Assembly: GCA_964442655.1 (NCBI GenBank)
Contig: CAYTZM010000003.1
Coordinates: 78,542 to 142,541, forward strand
DNA from: GCA-002727615 sp964442655
Lineage (GTDB): Bacteria; Pseudomonadota; Alphaproteobacteria; TMED109
DNA length: 64,000 nucleotides
Direction of reading: 5' to 3'
In this document: positions 18,845 through 26,455 of the stretch, piece after piece
Layout: every line of letters starts with the position of its first letter
Position numbering within the stretch: the stretch's first letter is position 1
The notes under the pieces: model-generated
Database searches by the model: none
What the model saw: the letters and a program-made list of their open reading frames with translations, nothing else
What the model was told of the DNA's origin: nothing
Program-made: the position numbers and the translations under genes

Positions 18845-19666
18845 TTAAATTGGTGTAAAGTTAATACTTATTTTATCCCAATGTGAATATAGATCTTGAG
18901 GCAATTTTTTGAATTTTTCTAGTTTTTTTACAGCTCTTTCTGCTGCTTCAAGGAATGACCTATATACATTATCAGATTGCGCTCTTTTTATAGCGTTTTT
19001 ATTAATAATTATTCTTGAAATTGTTCCGTCTCTTCTGATATTTATGGTAATTGGAACTGTTACATCATTTAACAAAACTGAATCTAAACCAGGAGGAATA
19101 GTATAGTATTTTCTGATTTGATTTTCTATATTTCTTTCAAGTGCTCTCATAGCTTCAATTGTAGGTTTTTTAATATTCCTTGAGTCAGTTTTTTTATTTA
19201 AGTTGGGTTCATTTTTTGCTAATTGATTTACAATTTTATCAAAATCATCTTTGTTCTCTTTTTGAGGTTCGTTTTCCGCAAGGTTTTTTAACATATCATC
19301 AAATACTTCATCATTATTTTTTTTAACTATATATTTAGGTTTTTGCATTGGTACTTTTGGAGTAATTTGTAAATTTTCTTTGTTTAATTTAGATGGTTTT
19401 TTTTGGGGCGGAACAGGATTAGCAACTATTTTTGGTTTTGGTTTTGGTTTAACAATATTTTTTTTTTCAATTATTTTTTTTTCTTTTATTACTATTTCTT
19501 TTTCTTTTACTATTATTTCTTTTTCTTTTACTATTATTTCTTTTTCTTCAATAATTTCCACTGGAATAAAATCTATTTCTTTAGTTTTAATTTCAGGAAG
19601 TGTAACAGTAATTAACAAAAATATTGTAATATGCATAAAGATAGATGTGTAAAGGGATTTTTTCAC
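18845..19666 (-). CDS. tolA: TolA-like energy-transducing envelope protein
   Basis: This 273-residue protein has one N-terminal transmembrane segment (about residues 7-24), a charged lysine/glutamate and proline-rich stalk, and a small C-terminal domain from about residue 175 (EAMRALERNIENQIRKYY onward, with a TonB-like VTINIRRDGTISRI strand). It spans the periplasm and couples TolQR to TolB/Pal. The stalk contains a 7-residue tandem repeat (residues 43-63). Position between tolR and tolB supports TolA over TonB. The 4-base gap to tolR indicates one transcript. Confidence 0.9.
   Translation of the reverse strand: MKKSLYTSIFMHITIFLLITVTLPEIKTKEIDFIPVEIIEEKEIIVKEKEIIVKEKEIVIKEKKIIEKKNIVKPKPKPKIVANPVPPQKKPSKLNKENLQITPKVPMQKPKYIVKKNNDEVFDDMLKNLAENEPQKENKDDFDKIVNQLAKNEPNLNKKTDSRNIKKPTIEAMRALERNIENQIRKYYTIPPGLDSVLLNDVTVPITINIRRDGTISRIIINKNAIKRAQSDNVYRSFLEAAERAVKKLEKFKKLPQDLYSHWDKISINFTPI
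19478..19540 (-). repeat. in-frame 21-bp tandem repeat in the tolA stalk
   Basis: Three 21-base units encode EIIVKEK, EIIVKEK and EIVIKEK. The first two DNA units are nearly identical and the third is slightly diverged. The frame is kept, so copy-number change would only lengthen or shorten the periplasmic stalk. Confidence 0.85.
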
Positions 19667-19670
19667 GATA

Positions 19671-20102
19671 TTATTTTTCTATTTTTTGTTTTGTTATTAA
19701 AGCAACTTTAGAATAACCAGAATTAGTGATGATGGTCATAATTTGCATTACATTTCCATATTTTAGTTTCTCATCTGCCCTGATAAATATTCTAGATTTT
19801 TTATTTATTCCTGCGATTGCATTTAATGTAACTATAAGTGCGTCTTTTTTTATAGGATTTTCTCCAATAAAAATATCTTCATTATTGGTAATTGTTATTG
19901 TTATAGGTTCATCTTGTCCTGGAAGAGCCTGTGATTCAGTAGATGGTAAGTCTACTGCAACTCCTGTAGTAAGAAGAGGTGCTGTAATCATAAAAATAAT
20001 TAATAATACAAGCATTACATCTACTAACGGCGTAACATTTATTTCTGACATGGGTTTAAGTTGATAAGCTGAATTATTATTATTTTTATTATTTACCATC
20101 AT
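19671..20102 (-). CDS. tolR: Tol-Pal proton-channel subunit TolR
   Basis: This 143-residue ExbD/TolR family protein has one transmembrane helix (about residues 24-44), with the conserved channel Asp in NVTPLVDVMLVLLIIFM, and a periplasmic domain ending NSGYSKVALITKQ. It works with TolQ to turn the proton gradient into movement of TolA. The first ATG overlaps the tolQ stop by one base (TAATG), and a second ATG follows immediately, so the start is certain within one codon. Confidence 0.95.
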   Translation of the reverse strand: MMVNNKNNNNSAYQLKPMSEINVTPLVDVMLVLLIIFMITAPLLTTGVAVDLPSTESQALPGQDEPITITITNNEDIFIGENPIKKDALIVTLNAIAGINKKSRIFIRADEKLKYGNVMQIMTIITNSGYSKVALITKQKIEK

Positions 20103-20818
20103 TATTCTGAGTCCTGTTCCGACATGTGTCTAGATAATAATGCTTCAAATTCGCTAGCAAAATTTTGTAATCTTAGTGCATATGTATTTAGGTTATTTGA
20201 AAGTTTATTATAAGCTATTACTGCAGGAATAGCTGCTACTAGACCAAGAGCTGTAGCTAGTAATGCTTCAGCTATTCCTGGTGCAACTACTGCAAGCGAA
20301 GTATCTTTGCTTACAGCAATAGATTGAAAACTATTCATTATACCCCATACGGTTCCAAATAAACCTATAAAAGGTGCAGTAGACCCTACCGTAGCAAGAA
20401 ACCCTATATTTCTTTCAATTTTTTCAAGTTCTTTAGTTACTGCTACATTCATTACTTGATGAATTCTTTCTTGAAGACCAGCCTGAATATTTTTTTTTGG
20501 TAAAATATTATTTTTACTTGCTATAGTCCATTCATACATTCCTGCTACAAATACTGTTGCTAAGGGATGTTCAGGGTTTTCTTCTTGTTCTTTATAGAGT
20601 TCTTCTAGTGATTCTCCTGACCAAAAAGCATTTTCGAATATTTGTGCTTGTTTCTTTAAAGAATAAAATTTCTTAATTTTTTCAATAATAATACTCCATG
20701 ACCATATACTAGCAATTAAAAGAATTAACATAACTATTTTAACTATTAGATCAGCCTGTATTATGAGACCCCAAAATGATACATCAAGTGGGATATCTGA
20801 TATTAATTCTGTTTCCAT
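20102..20818 (-). CDS. tolQ: Tol-Pal proton-channel subunit TolQ
   Basis: This 238-residue inner-membrane protein of the MotA/TolQ/ExbB family has membrane segments at about residues 20-42, 138-160 and 175-197. The conserved block GLFGTVWGIMNSF (about 153-165) and the following PGIAEALLATALGLVAAIPA are diagnostic. It forms the proton channel with TolR. Position between ybgC and tolR is canonical, with a 1-base overlap to tolR. Confidence 0.96.
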   Translation of the reverse strand: METELISDIPLDVSFWGLIIQADLIVKIVMLILLIASIWSWSIIIEKIKKFYSLKKQAQIFENAFWSGESLEELYKEQEENPEHPLATVFVAGMYEWTIASKNNILPKKNIQAGLQERIHQVMNVAVTKELEKIERNIGFLATVGSTAPFIGLFGTVWGIMNSFQSIAVSKDTSLAVVAPGIAEALLATALGLVAAIPAVIAYNKLSNNLNTYALRLQNFASEFEALLSRHMSEQDSE

Positions 20819-21262
20819 TTATTGCTCCTCTTTATATAAAACTGCTTCTAATTTATTATGTATAAATTTAGGCAGTCTTGATGGTTTGCCGTTTGAATCT
20901 ACAGATCCTAAAGTTATATCAATGTTCGCGAGTAGTTCAGAATCTTTATATATAATTTGTTTCATTTTAATTTTTGCTGTTGCTATTTTTAATATATAGC
21001 TTTTTAAAGTAAGTAATTGATCTAATTTGGCTGGTTTTGTAAATTCAATTTTTAATTCTTTAACTATAAATTGTATATTATGTTCTAGTTTTAATTTAGC
21101 TTGTTCTATATTAATTTTTCTTAGCATTTCTGTTCTAGCTCTCTCAGCAAATTTTAAATAATTTGAATGGTACACCACACCTCCGGCATCAGTATCTTCA
21201 TAGTAAACTCTAACATTATTAATAAAAGTAAATATTGAGATTTTATTTATTTTCTGTTTCAT
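20819..21262 (-). CDS. ybgC: acyl-CoA thioesterase YbgC, Tol-Pal linked
   Basis: This 147-residue hot-dog-fold thioesterase carries the 4-hydroxybenzoyl-CoA thioesterase signature YYEDTDAGGVVYHSNYLKF with the catalytic Asp (near residue 24). It hydrolyses acyl-CoA or acyl-ACP thioesters in the cytoplasm and is nearly always encoded before tolQ. It overlaps the end of ruvB by 20 bases and ends directly before tolQ. Confidence 0.93.
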   Translation of the reverse strand: MKQKINKISIFTFINNVRVYYEDTDAGGVVYHSNYLKFAERARTEMLRKINIEQAKLKLEHNIQFIVKELKIEFTKPAKLDQLLTLKSYILKIATAKIKMKQIIYKDSELLANIDITLGSVDSNGKPSRLPKFIHNKLEAVLYKEEQ

Positions 21263-22274
21263 TTTTATTTATATCTATTTGTGTATTTTTTATTGCACTT
21301 TTTGTAGCAACTCTTCCTCTTGGAGTTTTTTGGATAAAACCTTTTTGTATTAGGTATGGTTCAATTACATCTTCAATTGAATCTTTCTGTTCTCCCATTT
21401 GTGCGGCTAATGTTTCTAGACCTACAGGTCCTCCGTCATGGTCATTTATTAAATGGTATAAGTAATCTTGATCTATTTGATCCAAACCGTTTTTATCTAT
21501 ACCTAATTGTAAAAGTCCTTTGTTAGCAATTTTATCATCAATTGTATTATTTATTAAGCCTTCAGAAGTAAAAATATCTCTTAGTCTTCTTACTAATCTT
21601 CCTGCAACTCTTGGAGTGCCTCTAGCTCGTTTAGCTATTTCTAATGCAGCGGAATCATTTAATTTAAGATTAAGTAAATTAGAATTTCTAAAAACTATTT
21701 CTTTCATTTCAGGTATTTCATAAAAATTTAATCTTGCTGGTATGCCAAATCTATCTCTTAAAGGGTTAGATAATAATCCTGCTCTTGTAGTAGCTCCAAT
21801 TAATGTAAAAGGTTGTAAATCAATTTTTACAGATCGAGCTGAGGGTCCTTCTCCTATCATAATATCTAAGTGCAAATCTTCCATTGCTGGATATAATATT
21901 TCTTCTACGGTAGTATTAAGACGATGTATTTCATCAATAAATAAGATATCAAATTTTTCTAATCCAGTAAGTAAAGCAGCCAGATCTCCAGGTCTTTGAA
22001 TTATTGGGCCTGAAGTAGATCTAAAATTTACATTTAATTCATTTGCAATAATTTTTGCTAAAGTGGTTTTTCCTAAACCTGGTGGACCATATAATAGAAC
22101 ATGGTCAAGTGATTCATCTCTTTTTTTTGTAGCTTCCATGAAAATTTTCAGATTATTACAAATATGATTTTGTCCAATAAATTCATTTAATTTTTTTGGC
22201 CTTAATGATGTGTCTTGTTTTTCTCTTTTTAAATCGGAAACTAAACTGTTATTTTTTTCATTTTCTAAAGTCAT
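21243..22274 (-). CDS. ruvB: Holliday junction branch-migration ATPase RuvB
   Basis: This 343-residue AAA+ motor has LRPKKLNEFIGQ near residue 25, Walker A GPPGLGKTTLAK near 64, Walker B LFIDEIHRL near 115, the arginine-finger block RDRFGIPARL near 172, and a C-terminal winged helix ending FIQKTPRGRVAT. It drives branch migration with RuvA. It starts within ATGA, overlapping the ruvA stop. Confidence 0.98.
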   Translation of the reverse strand: MTLENEKNNSLVSDLKREKQDTSLRPKKLNEFIGQNHICNNLKIFMEATKKRDESLDHVLLYGPPGLGKTTLAKIIANELNVNFRSTSGPIIQRPGDLAALLTGLEKFDILFIDEIHRLNTTVEEILYPAMEDLHLDIMIGEGPSARSVKIDLQPFTLIGATTRAGLLSNPLRDRFGIPARLNFYEIPEMKEIVFRNSNLLNLKLNDSAALEIAKRARGTPRVAGRLVRRLRDIFTSEGLINNTIDDKIANKGLLQLGIDKNGLDQIDQDYLYHLINDHDGGPVGLETLAAQMGEQKDSIEDVIEPYLIQKGFIQKTPRGRVATKSAIKNTQIDINKNETENK

Positions 22275-22867
22275 TTGTTTTTTCTTTCAGCTAACATTTT
22301 AAGTGTTATTTGTATCATTTCTTCTACTTTTTTATTTTTATCTTGAATATCCATTTTTGATATAACGGCATATGTTTCATGTGGGCTGTAACCTAGTCCA
22401 ACCAGTGCACTAATTAAATCTTCTATATTTTTATTTTTAGAGGGATCATCATTATTTGATATAATATTTATAGTTTTATCTTTAAGTTCAGAACAAATTC
22501 TACTTGCGCCTCGCATTCCAATTCCTGCAATTTGAGTTAATGCTGATTTATTATCTAATGTAATAATATTCTCTAATTCTTGCGGGGTAAATACAGATAA
22601 AGTATTTAATGCAGTCTTTGCACCTACTCCTTGTACTTTTAATAACAAATTAAACCAGTATTTTTCTTGTTCATCTTTAAAACCATATAAAGTAATCTGG
22701 TCTTCTCTTACTATGGTTTCAATTATTAAGGAATCTATTTCTCCTTTATTGGCGAGCTTATTTATTACTTTTATTGGGGAATGTACTAAATATCCTACTC
22801 CTGATACGTCTATTACTATAGAATTTTCATGGATTTGTTCAATTATTCCTCTTAATTTAGCTATCAT
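22271..22867 (-). CDS. ruvA: Holliday junction DNA-binding protein RuvA
   Basis: This 198-residue protein has the N-terminal OB-fold beginning MIAKLRGIIEQI, helix-hairpin-helix motifs around residues 70-125 (LLKVQGVGAKTALNTL and LTQIAGIGMRGASRI), and the C-terminal UBA-like domain that contacts RuvB (DLISALVGLGYSPHET). It binds four-way junctions and loads RuvB. It overlaps both ruvC and ruvB by a few bases. Confidence 0.97.
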   Translation of the reverse strand: MIAKLRGIIEQIHENSIVIDVSGVGYLVHSPIKVINKLANKGEIDSLIIETIVREDQITLYGFKDEQEKYWFNLLLKVQGVGAKTALNTLSVFTPQELENIITLDNKSALTQIAGIGMRGASRICSELKDKTINIISNNDDPSKNKNIEDLISALVGLGYSPHETYAVISKMDIQDKNKKVEEMIQITLKMLAERKNK

Positions 22868-23360
22868 TATAATTTTCCATTATATTTTTGTTAGCTTGAA
22901 AGTAATGAGTATGGCATATTGCAATAGCTAGTGCATCTGATTCATCTTCGCTAGAATATTTACAACCTGGTAATAAAATTTTAACCATAGCTGCTACTTG
23001 ATCTTTTGTTGCTTTTCCTGTTCCTGTAACTGCTTTTTTTACAGTAGTGGGAGAATATTCTTTGACTTGTAAATTATGCAAGGAACATGATGTTACTGCT
23101 ACGCCTCTTGCCATTCCTAGCTTAAGAGTTGATTGTCCATTATGATTTACAAAAATTTGTTCTATTCCGGCTGAGGTTGGTTGATGTTCATTTATAATAT
23201 TATTTAAACCTTCGTGGATGGTTTTGAGCCTTTCAGGTATTTCCATATTTGATTTTGGGGATATTTTTCCACTAGCAATCCAAGTTATTCTGTCTTGAAT
23301 GGAATCTATAATTCCCCATCCTGTATTTAATAATCCTGGGTCTACCCCTAAAAGACGCAT
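22857..23360 (-). CDS. ruvC: Holliday junction resolvase RuvC
   Basis: This 167-residue RNase H-fold endonuclease cuts four-way junctions made during recombination. Catalytic acidic residues are seen as Asp6 (LLGVDPGLLNTG), Glu near residue 66 (AGIEQIF) and the DESDALAIAICH block near 138-149. Length and motif order are normal. It opens the ruvCAB set and follows yebC by 9 bases. Confidence 0.97.
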   Translation of the reverse strand: MRLLGVDPGLLNTGWGIIDSIQDRITWIASGKISPKSNMEIPERLKTIHEGLNNIINEHQPTSAGIEQIFVNHNGQSTLKLGMARGVAVTSCSLHNLQVKEYSPTTVKKAVTGTGKATKDQVAAMVKILLPGCKYSSEDESDALAIAICHTHYFQANKNIMENYNDS

Positions 23361-23369
23361 TAATTTTCC

Positions 23370-24122
23370 TTATTTATTAGTAATATTCTCCATAATTTCA
23401 TCAGAAATATCACAATTACTATATACATTTTGTACATCGTCATTATCTTCTAATAAATCTATTAATTTAATAATTTTTTCAGCATGTTCTTCAGTTATTT
23501 TTTGGTAAGACTGAGGAACCCATTCCAATTTTGCACTTATTGGGTCTCCAATATTGGAAGTTAATTGGTCTCTGACAGTTCCAAAGTTTTCTGATTGACA
23601 TATTGCTACGTGTTCATTTGTGTGACTATTAATATCTTCTGCTCCAGCATCGGCAGCAATATCAAAGAATTTATTTTCACCACATAAATCAGTATTAAAT
23701 TTAATTACACCTTTTCTTGAAAAGATATAACTTAAACTTCCTGTTTCTCCAAGAGTTCCACCATTTTTACTAAAGGTTGATCTTATTTCAGATGCAGTTC
23801 GGTTTCGATTATCCGTTAAAACATCTATAATTATTGCTACACTAGCAGGGCCATAACCTTCATAGCGTATTTCCTCATAATTTGCATCATCATTGCCTCC
23901 AATAGCTTTTTGAATTGCCCTTTCAATTCTGTCTTTAGGCATATTTTCGGCTCTAGCACTTATGATAGCATTTCTAAGTCTAGGATTCTTTTCTGGTTCC
24001 GGAATACCTGTTTTAGCAGCAACAGTGATTTCCCTAGCCATTTTAGAAAACAACTTAGCTCTTTTGGCATCTTGAGCACCTTTTCGGTACATAATATTTT
24101 TAAACTTTGAATGACCTGCCAT
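23370..24122 (-). CDS. yebC: YebC/PmpR-family transcription or translation factor
   Basis: This 250-residue TACO1/YebC protein begins MAGHSKFKNI with the family's RKGAQDAKRAKLFSKMAREI block, and has GYGPASVAIIIDVLTDNRNRT near residue 88 and NGGTLGETGSLSYIF near 118. Members act as DNA-binding regulators in some bacteria and relieve ribosome stalling at proline runs in others; which role applies here cannot be read. It is the usual neighbour of ruvC. Confidence 0.96.
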   Translation of the reverse strand: MAGHSKFKNIMYRKGAQDAKRAKLFSKMAREITVAAKTGIPEPEKNPRLRNAIISARAENMPKDRIERAIQKAIGGNDDANYEEIRYEGYGPASVAIIIDVLTDNRNRTASEIRSTFSKNGGTLGETGSLSYIFSRKGVIKFNTDLCGENKFFDIAADAGAEDINSHTNEHVAICQSENFGTVRDQLTSNIGDPISAKLEWVPQSYQKITEEHAEKIIKLIDLLEDNDDVQNVYSNCDISDEIMENITNK

Positions 24123-24172
24123 TTATTTCACCATAGCTTTATTTTATTAAACTTATTTTTACAAAAGTAAAA

Positions 24173-24997
24173 TTAATTTTTATAACCTTTTGGGATTCTA
24201 TTTATTAATAGTGGTCCTATAATTATAGGCTCTATTTTATTTGCTAGACCTGATTTATCATTAATTTCAACAAATATTCCACATAAAGTAGCTTCTCCTG
24301 AACTAGCATGAATTCTCCCTGTAGGCATTTTATTTTTAAATCTTGCTACCCAAGCTTGTTTTTCTCCACCAATAACCGAATCATAATCTCCACACATTCC
24401 TGCGTCTGATTGGAAAGCTGTACCATTTTCCATGATGTGAGCATCAAGAGTAGGGATATGAGTATGAGTTCCTACCATAAAACTTACTTTTCCATCAAAA
24501 GCATGGCCTATTGCCATTTTTTCTGAGGAGGCTTCTCCATGAATGTCAATTATTATGCCATGTACAGTTTCTCCTAAAATATGGTGTTCAATTATATTAT
24601 TTATAGTTTCAATTGGGTCGTTTAGCGGGTCCATAAATACTCTTCCCATAATATTTATTATTAAAATATTTCTGTTTAAAGAGTCTTTATGCAATACATA
24701 ACCGGAACCAGGAGTATTTAAAGGATAATTCTGAGGTCTGAGAAGGTTTTTATCTTTAGATATATACGGTATTATTTCTCTTTGATCCCATACGTGATTT
24801 CCAGTAGTAATAATATTTACACCTAATTCATAAAATTCTTCGCAAATTTTGGGCGTAATCCCGTAGCCTCCTGCTGCATTTTCACCATTTAATATTACAG
24901 TGTCTATTTGAAGAAGCTGCTTTAATTTAGGTAATTCTTTATGAACAACCTTTCTTCCTGATTTACCCATTACATCGCCTAAAAATAATATGTTCAT
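24173..24997 (-). CDS. YmdB/TIGR00282-family metallophosphoesterase
   Basis: This 274-residue calcineurin-like phosphoesterase shows metal ligands in the order LFLGDVMGKSGR (Asp7), ILNGENAAGG (Asn/Glu near 38-40), TTGNHVWD (Asn/His near 66-68), DIHGEASSEK (near 148) and VGTHTHIPT (near 174-182). Relatives hydrolyse 2',3'-cyclic nucleotides; YmdB of Bacillus affects biofilm formation. It lies 18 bases after the 5-FCL gene on the same strand. Confidence 0.9.
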   Translation of the reverse strand: MNILFLGDVMGKSGRKVVHKELPKLKQLLQIDTVILNGENAAGGYGITPKICEEFYELGVNIITTGNHVWDQREIIPYISKDKNLLRPQNYPLNTPGSGYVLHKDSLNRNILIINIMGRVFMDPLNDPIETINNIIEHHILGETVHGIIIDIHGEASSEKMAIGHAFDGKVSFMVGTHTHIPTLDAHIMENGTAFQSDAGMCGDYDSVIGGEKQAWVARFKNKMPTGRIHASSGEATLCGIFVEINDKSGLANKIEPIIIGPLLINRIPKGYKN

Positions 24998-25015
24998 TCA
25001 AACTTCCTTAATGTT

Positions 25016-25591
25016 TTAATAATTATATATATATTTTTCAGTAATTATTGCATTCATTTTTATATCATTAGTATCCGTGGGAACTTTTTTGACTTCTTGA
25101 ATTGAATAGGCAAATCCAATTTTAATTACTTTTTCTAAATTATATAACTTTTTATCATAATAGCCTCCTCCTCGTCCAAGACGATTACAAAATTTATCAA
25201 ATGCAATTAAAGGGCAGATAACTATATCAGGTTTTACAAATTCTTTTGTTTTTAGTAATACTCCTAGCTTATTACTTTCAATTGTTATATTAGGTTTCCA
25301 TTTTCTAAATTTTATTTGATTATTTTCAGTAGAGGCGATTAATATATTGTTGGTAAATTGGCTTAACGAAGCTATAGAAGGTTTTGTGTCAATTTCAGAA
25401 CCCATAGGCCAGTATAAAGCTATTTTATAATTTTTAATGGGTAATTCTTGAGATTCTATGTATTTCATTAAATTAATAGCTATTGAATCTCCCTTATTTA
25501 AATTTTGTTTATGAAATAATTTTCGTTTATTAATAATTTTTTTTCTAATATTTACTTTTTTTATATGATTGGAATTAGAGTAACGCCACAT
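25016..25591 (-). CDS. 5-formyltetrahydrofolate cyclo-ligase
   Basis: This enzyme of about 191 residues converts 5-formyl-THF to 5,10-methenyl-THF with ATP. Seen are the basic N-terminal helix with NIRKKIINKRK, the YWPMGSEIDTKP substrate block, and the GRGGGYYDKKL nucleotide loop. The frame stays open to an ATG at 25648, but those extra 19 codons lie inside the 6S RNA, so I place the start at the next ATG, 25591. The gene order zapA, 6S RNA, 5-FCL (ygfA) is conserved across proteobacteria and supports both calls. Confidence 0.92.
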   Translation of the reverse strand: MWRYSNSNHIKKVNIRKKIINKRKLFHKQNLNKGDSIAINLMKYIESQELPIKNYKIALYWPMGSEIDTKPSIASLSQFTNNILIASTENNQIKFRKWKPNITIESNKLGVLLKTKEFVKPDIVICPLIAFDKFCNRLGRGGGYYDKKLYNLEKVIKIGFAYSIQEVKKVPTDTNDIKMNAIITEKYIYNY

Positions 25592-25605
25592 TGATCGTTT
25601 TTTTT

Positions 25606-25743
25606 GAATAACCACCACGGATCCTAAGTTAATAGGTGGGCATCGCATAACAAGACCACAGTCTTGACAGAGGAGATTCCCGAGTGATTAGAAAGGTCCT
25701 GGGGTAATATCATATATTTCGTATCCTGCAGCAATTACTCCAT
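25606..25743 (-). ncRNA. ssrS: 6S RNA (global RNA polymerase-binding regulatory RNA)
   Basis: Between zapA and the 5-FCL gene, in the conserved 6S position, the minus strand reads a GC-richer structured segment. It includes GGACCTTTCTAATCACTCGG, then GACTGTGGTC, then a TGCCCACCT element near the 3' side; all are typical of alphaproteobacterial 6S RNAs. The ends can pair (GAGTAAT near 25734-25740 with GTTATTC at 25606-25612), closing the long hairpin with a central bubble that mimics an open promoter. A consensus promoter lies immediately upstream. The exact ends are estimates. Confidence 0.82.
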
Positions 25744-25747
25744 AGCT

Positions 25748-25776
25748 ATTATAGAATATAAGTTATTAATATACAA
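25748..25776 (-). promoter_or_regulatory. 6S RNA promoter
   Basis: A perfect -10 box TATAAT (25748-25753) lies 17 bases from TTGTAT as -35 (25771-25776) on the minus strand. The predicted transcription start, about 25741-25743, coincides with the 5' end of the terminal 6S stem. It falls within the short gap after zapA. Confidence 0.65.
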
Positions 25777-25797
25777 TAAAGTATGACAAAACTATAT

Positions 25798-26076
25798 TTA
25801 ATAATTTTCTTCTAAAATTTTTAAAATTTTTTCTAGCTTTTTGGTGCTTGATTCGACAGTTTTTGTTGCTTCATCTAAAATGTCTTGGTTCTTATCTAGT
25901 ATTGTGATGGCGGCTAAAACCATTAATTTAACATCACCAATTTGCCCTATATTATCTACAATATTTAAAACTTCAGAATTAAGCAGGTTTGCTAATTCTT
26001 CTACTCTTTTCTCTTCTCCTGCCTGACAAGCAATTTCATGTTGTCTAGAATTAATTGTTATATTAACTTGAGGCAT
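25798..26076 (-). CDS. zapA: cell division protein ZapA
   Basis: This 92-residue protein starts MPQVNITINSRQHEIACQAGEE with the ZapA N-terminal strand pattern and continues into a long helix for coiled-coil tetramerisation. ZapA bundles FtsZ filaments at the division ring. It lies directly upstream of the 6S RNA, its standard neighbour, and 6 bases after a small coiled-coil gene on the same strand. Confidence 0.9.
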   Translation of the reverse strand: MPQVNITINSRQHEIACQAGEEKRVEELANLLNSEVLNIVDNIGQIGDVKLMVLAAITILDKNQDILDEATKTVESSTKKLEKILKILEENY

Positions 26077-26082
26077 ATTTAA

Positions 26083-26292
26083 TTATTTACTTTCTATTAT
26101 CGTATTTATTTTGAGTAAAATTTTTTCTAATTTATTAAGATTGTTAGCATTTTTATTTTTTAATATTTTATTTTCTTCAAGTAAAATATCATCAACTTTA
26201 AGATTTTTATTTCCTTTTCTATTTTTAATGAGAGTATTCATTTTTTCAGTTACTTCATTAAATTTGTCTAATGATGCTTTTAAATCTTTCAT
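26083..26292 (-). CDS. small coiled-coil protein (DUF4164-like)
   Basis: This 69-residue protein is almost entirely helical and charged, with leucine/isoleucine heptads throughout (for example DDILLEENKILKNKN and LNKLEKILLKINTII), so it is a coiled coil. Alphaproteobacteria commonly encode a DUF4164 or similar coiled-coil protein between tkt and zapA, and this one occupies that place. The function is unknown; its location suggests a role near ZapA/FtsZ, which is inference. Confidence 0.7.
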   Translation of the reverse strand: MKDLKASLDKFNEVTEKMNTLIKNRKGNKNLKVDDILLEENKILKNKNANNLNKLEKILLKINTIIESK

Positions 26293-26386
26293 ATAAATAT
26301 TTTCCTAATAAAAAGAGAAATTGTCTATAAAAATTAAATATCATTGTATTTTTATTTAATAATTTCTTATAACACATTAAGATCAA

Positions 26387-26414
26387 TTGACTTACTTTTG
26401 CAATAAGGTATTAA
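26387..26414 (+). promoter_or_regulatory. possible promoter of the tkt-gap-pgk-fba operon
   Basis: TTGACT (26387-26392) and TATTAA (26409-26414) are spaced by 16 bases, about 40 bases before the tkt start. The 163-base divergent spacer between the coiled-coil gene and tkt must also drive the minus-strand zapA group. No other structure is seen in it. Confidence 0.4.
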
Positions 26415-26455
26415 ATTATTTTATAACACAACTTCAATAGGATAGTTATTTTAGA

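Noticed and set aside
19380..19652. A Phe-rich plus-strand frame opposite tolA that looks like a membrane protein
   Set aside because: It is the complement of the Lys/Glu repeat region of tolA; its hydrophobicity is a by-product of the tolA codons.
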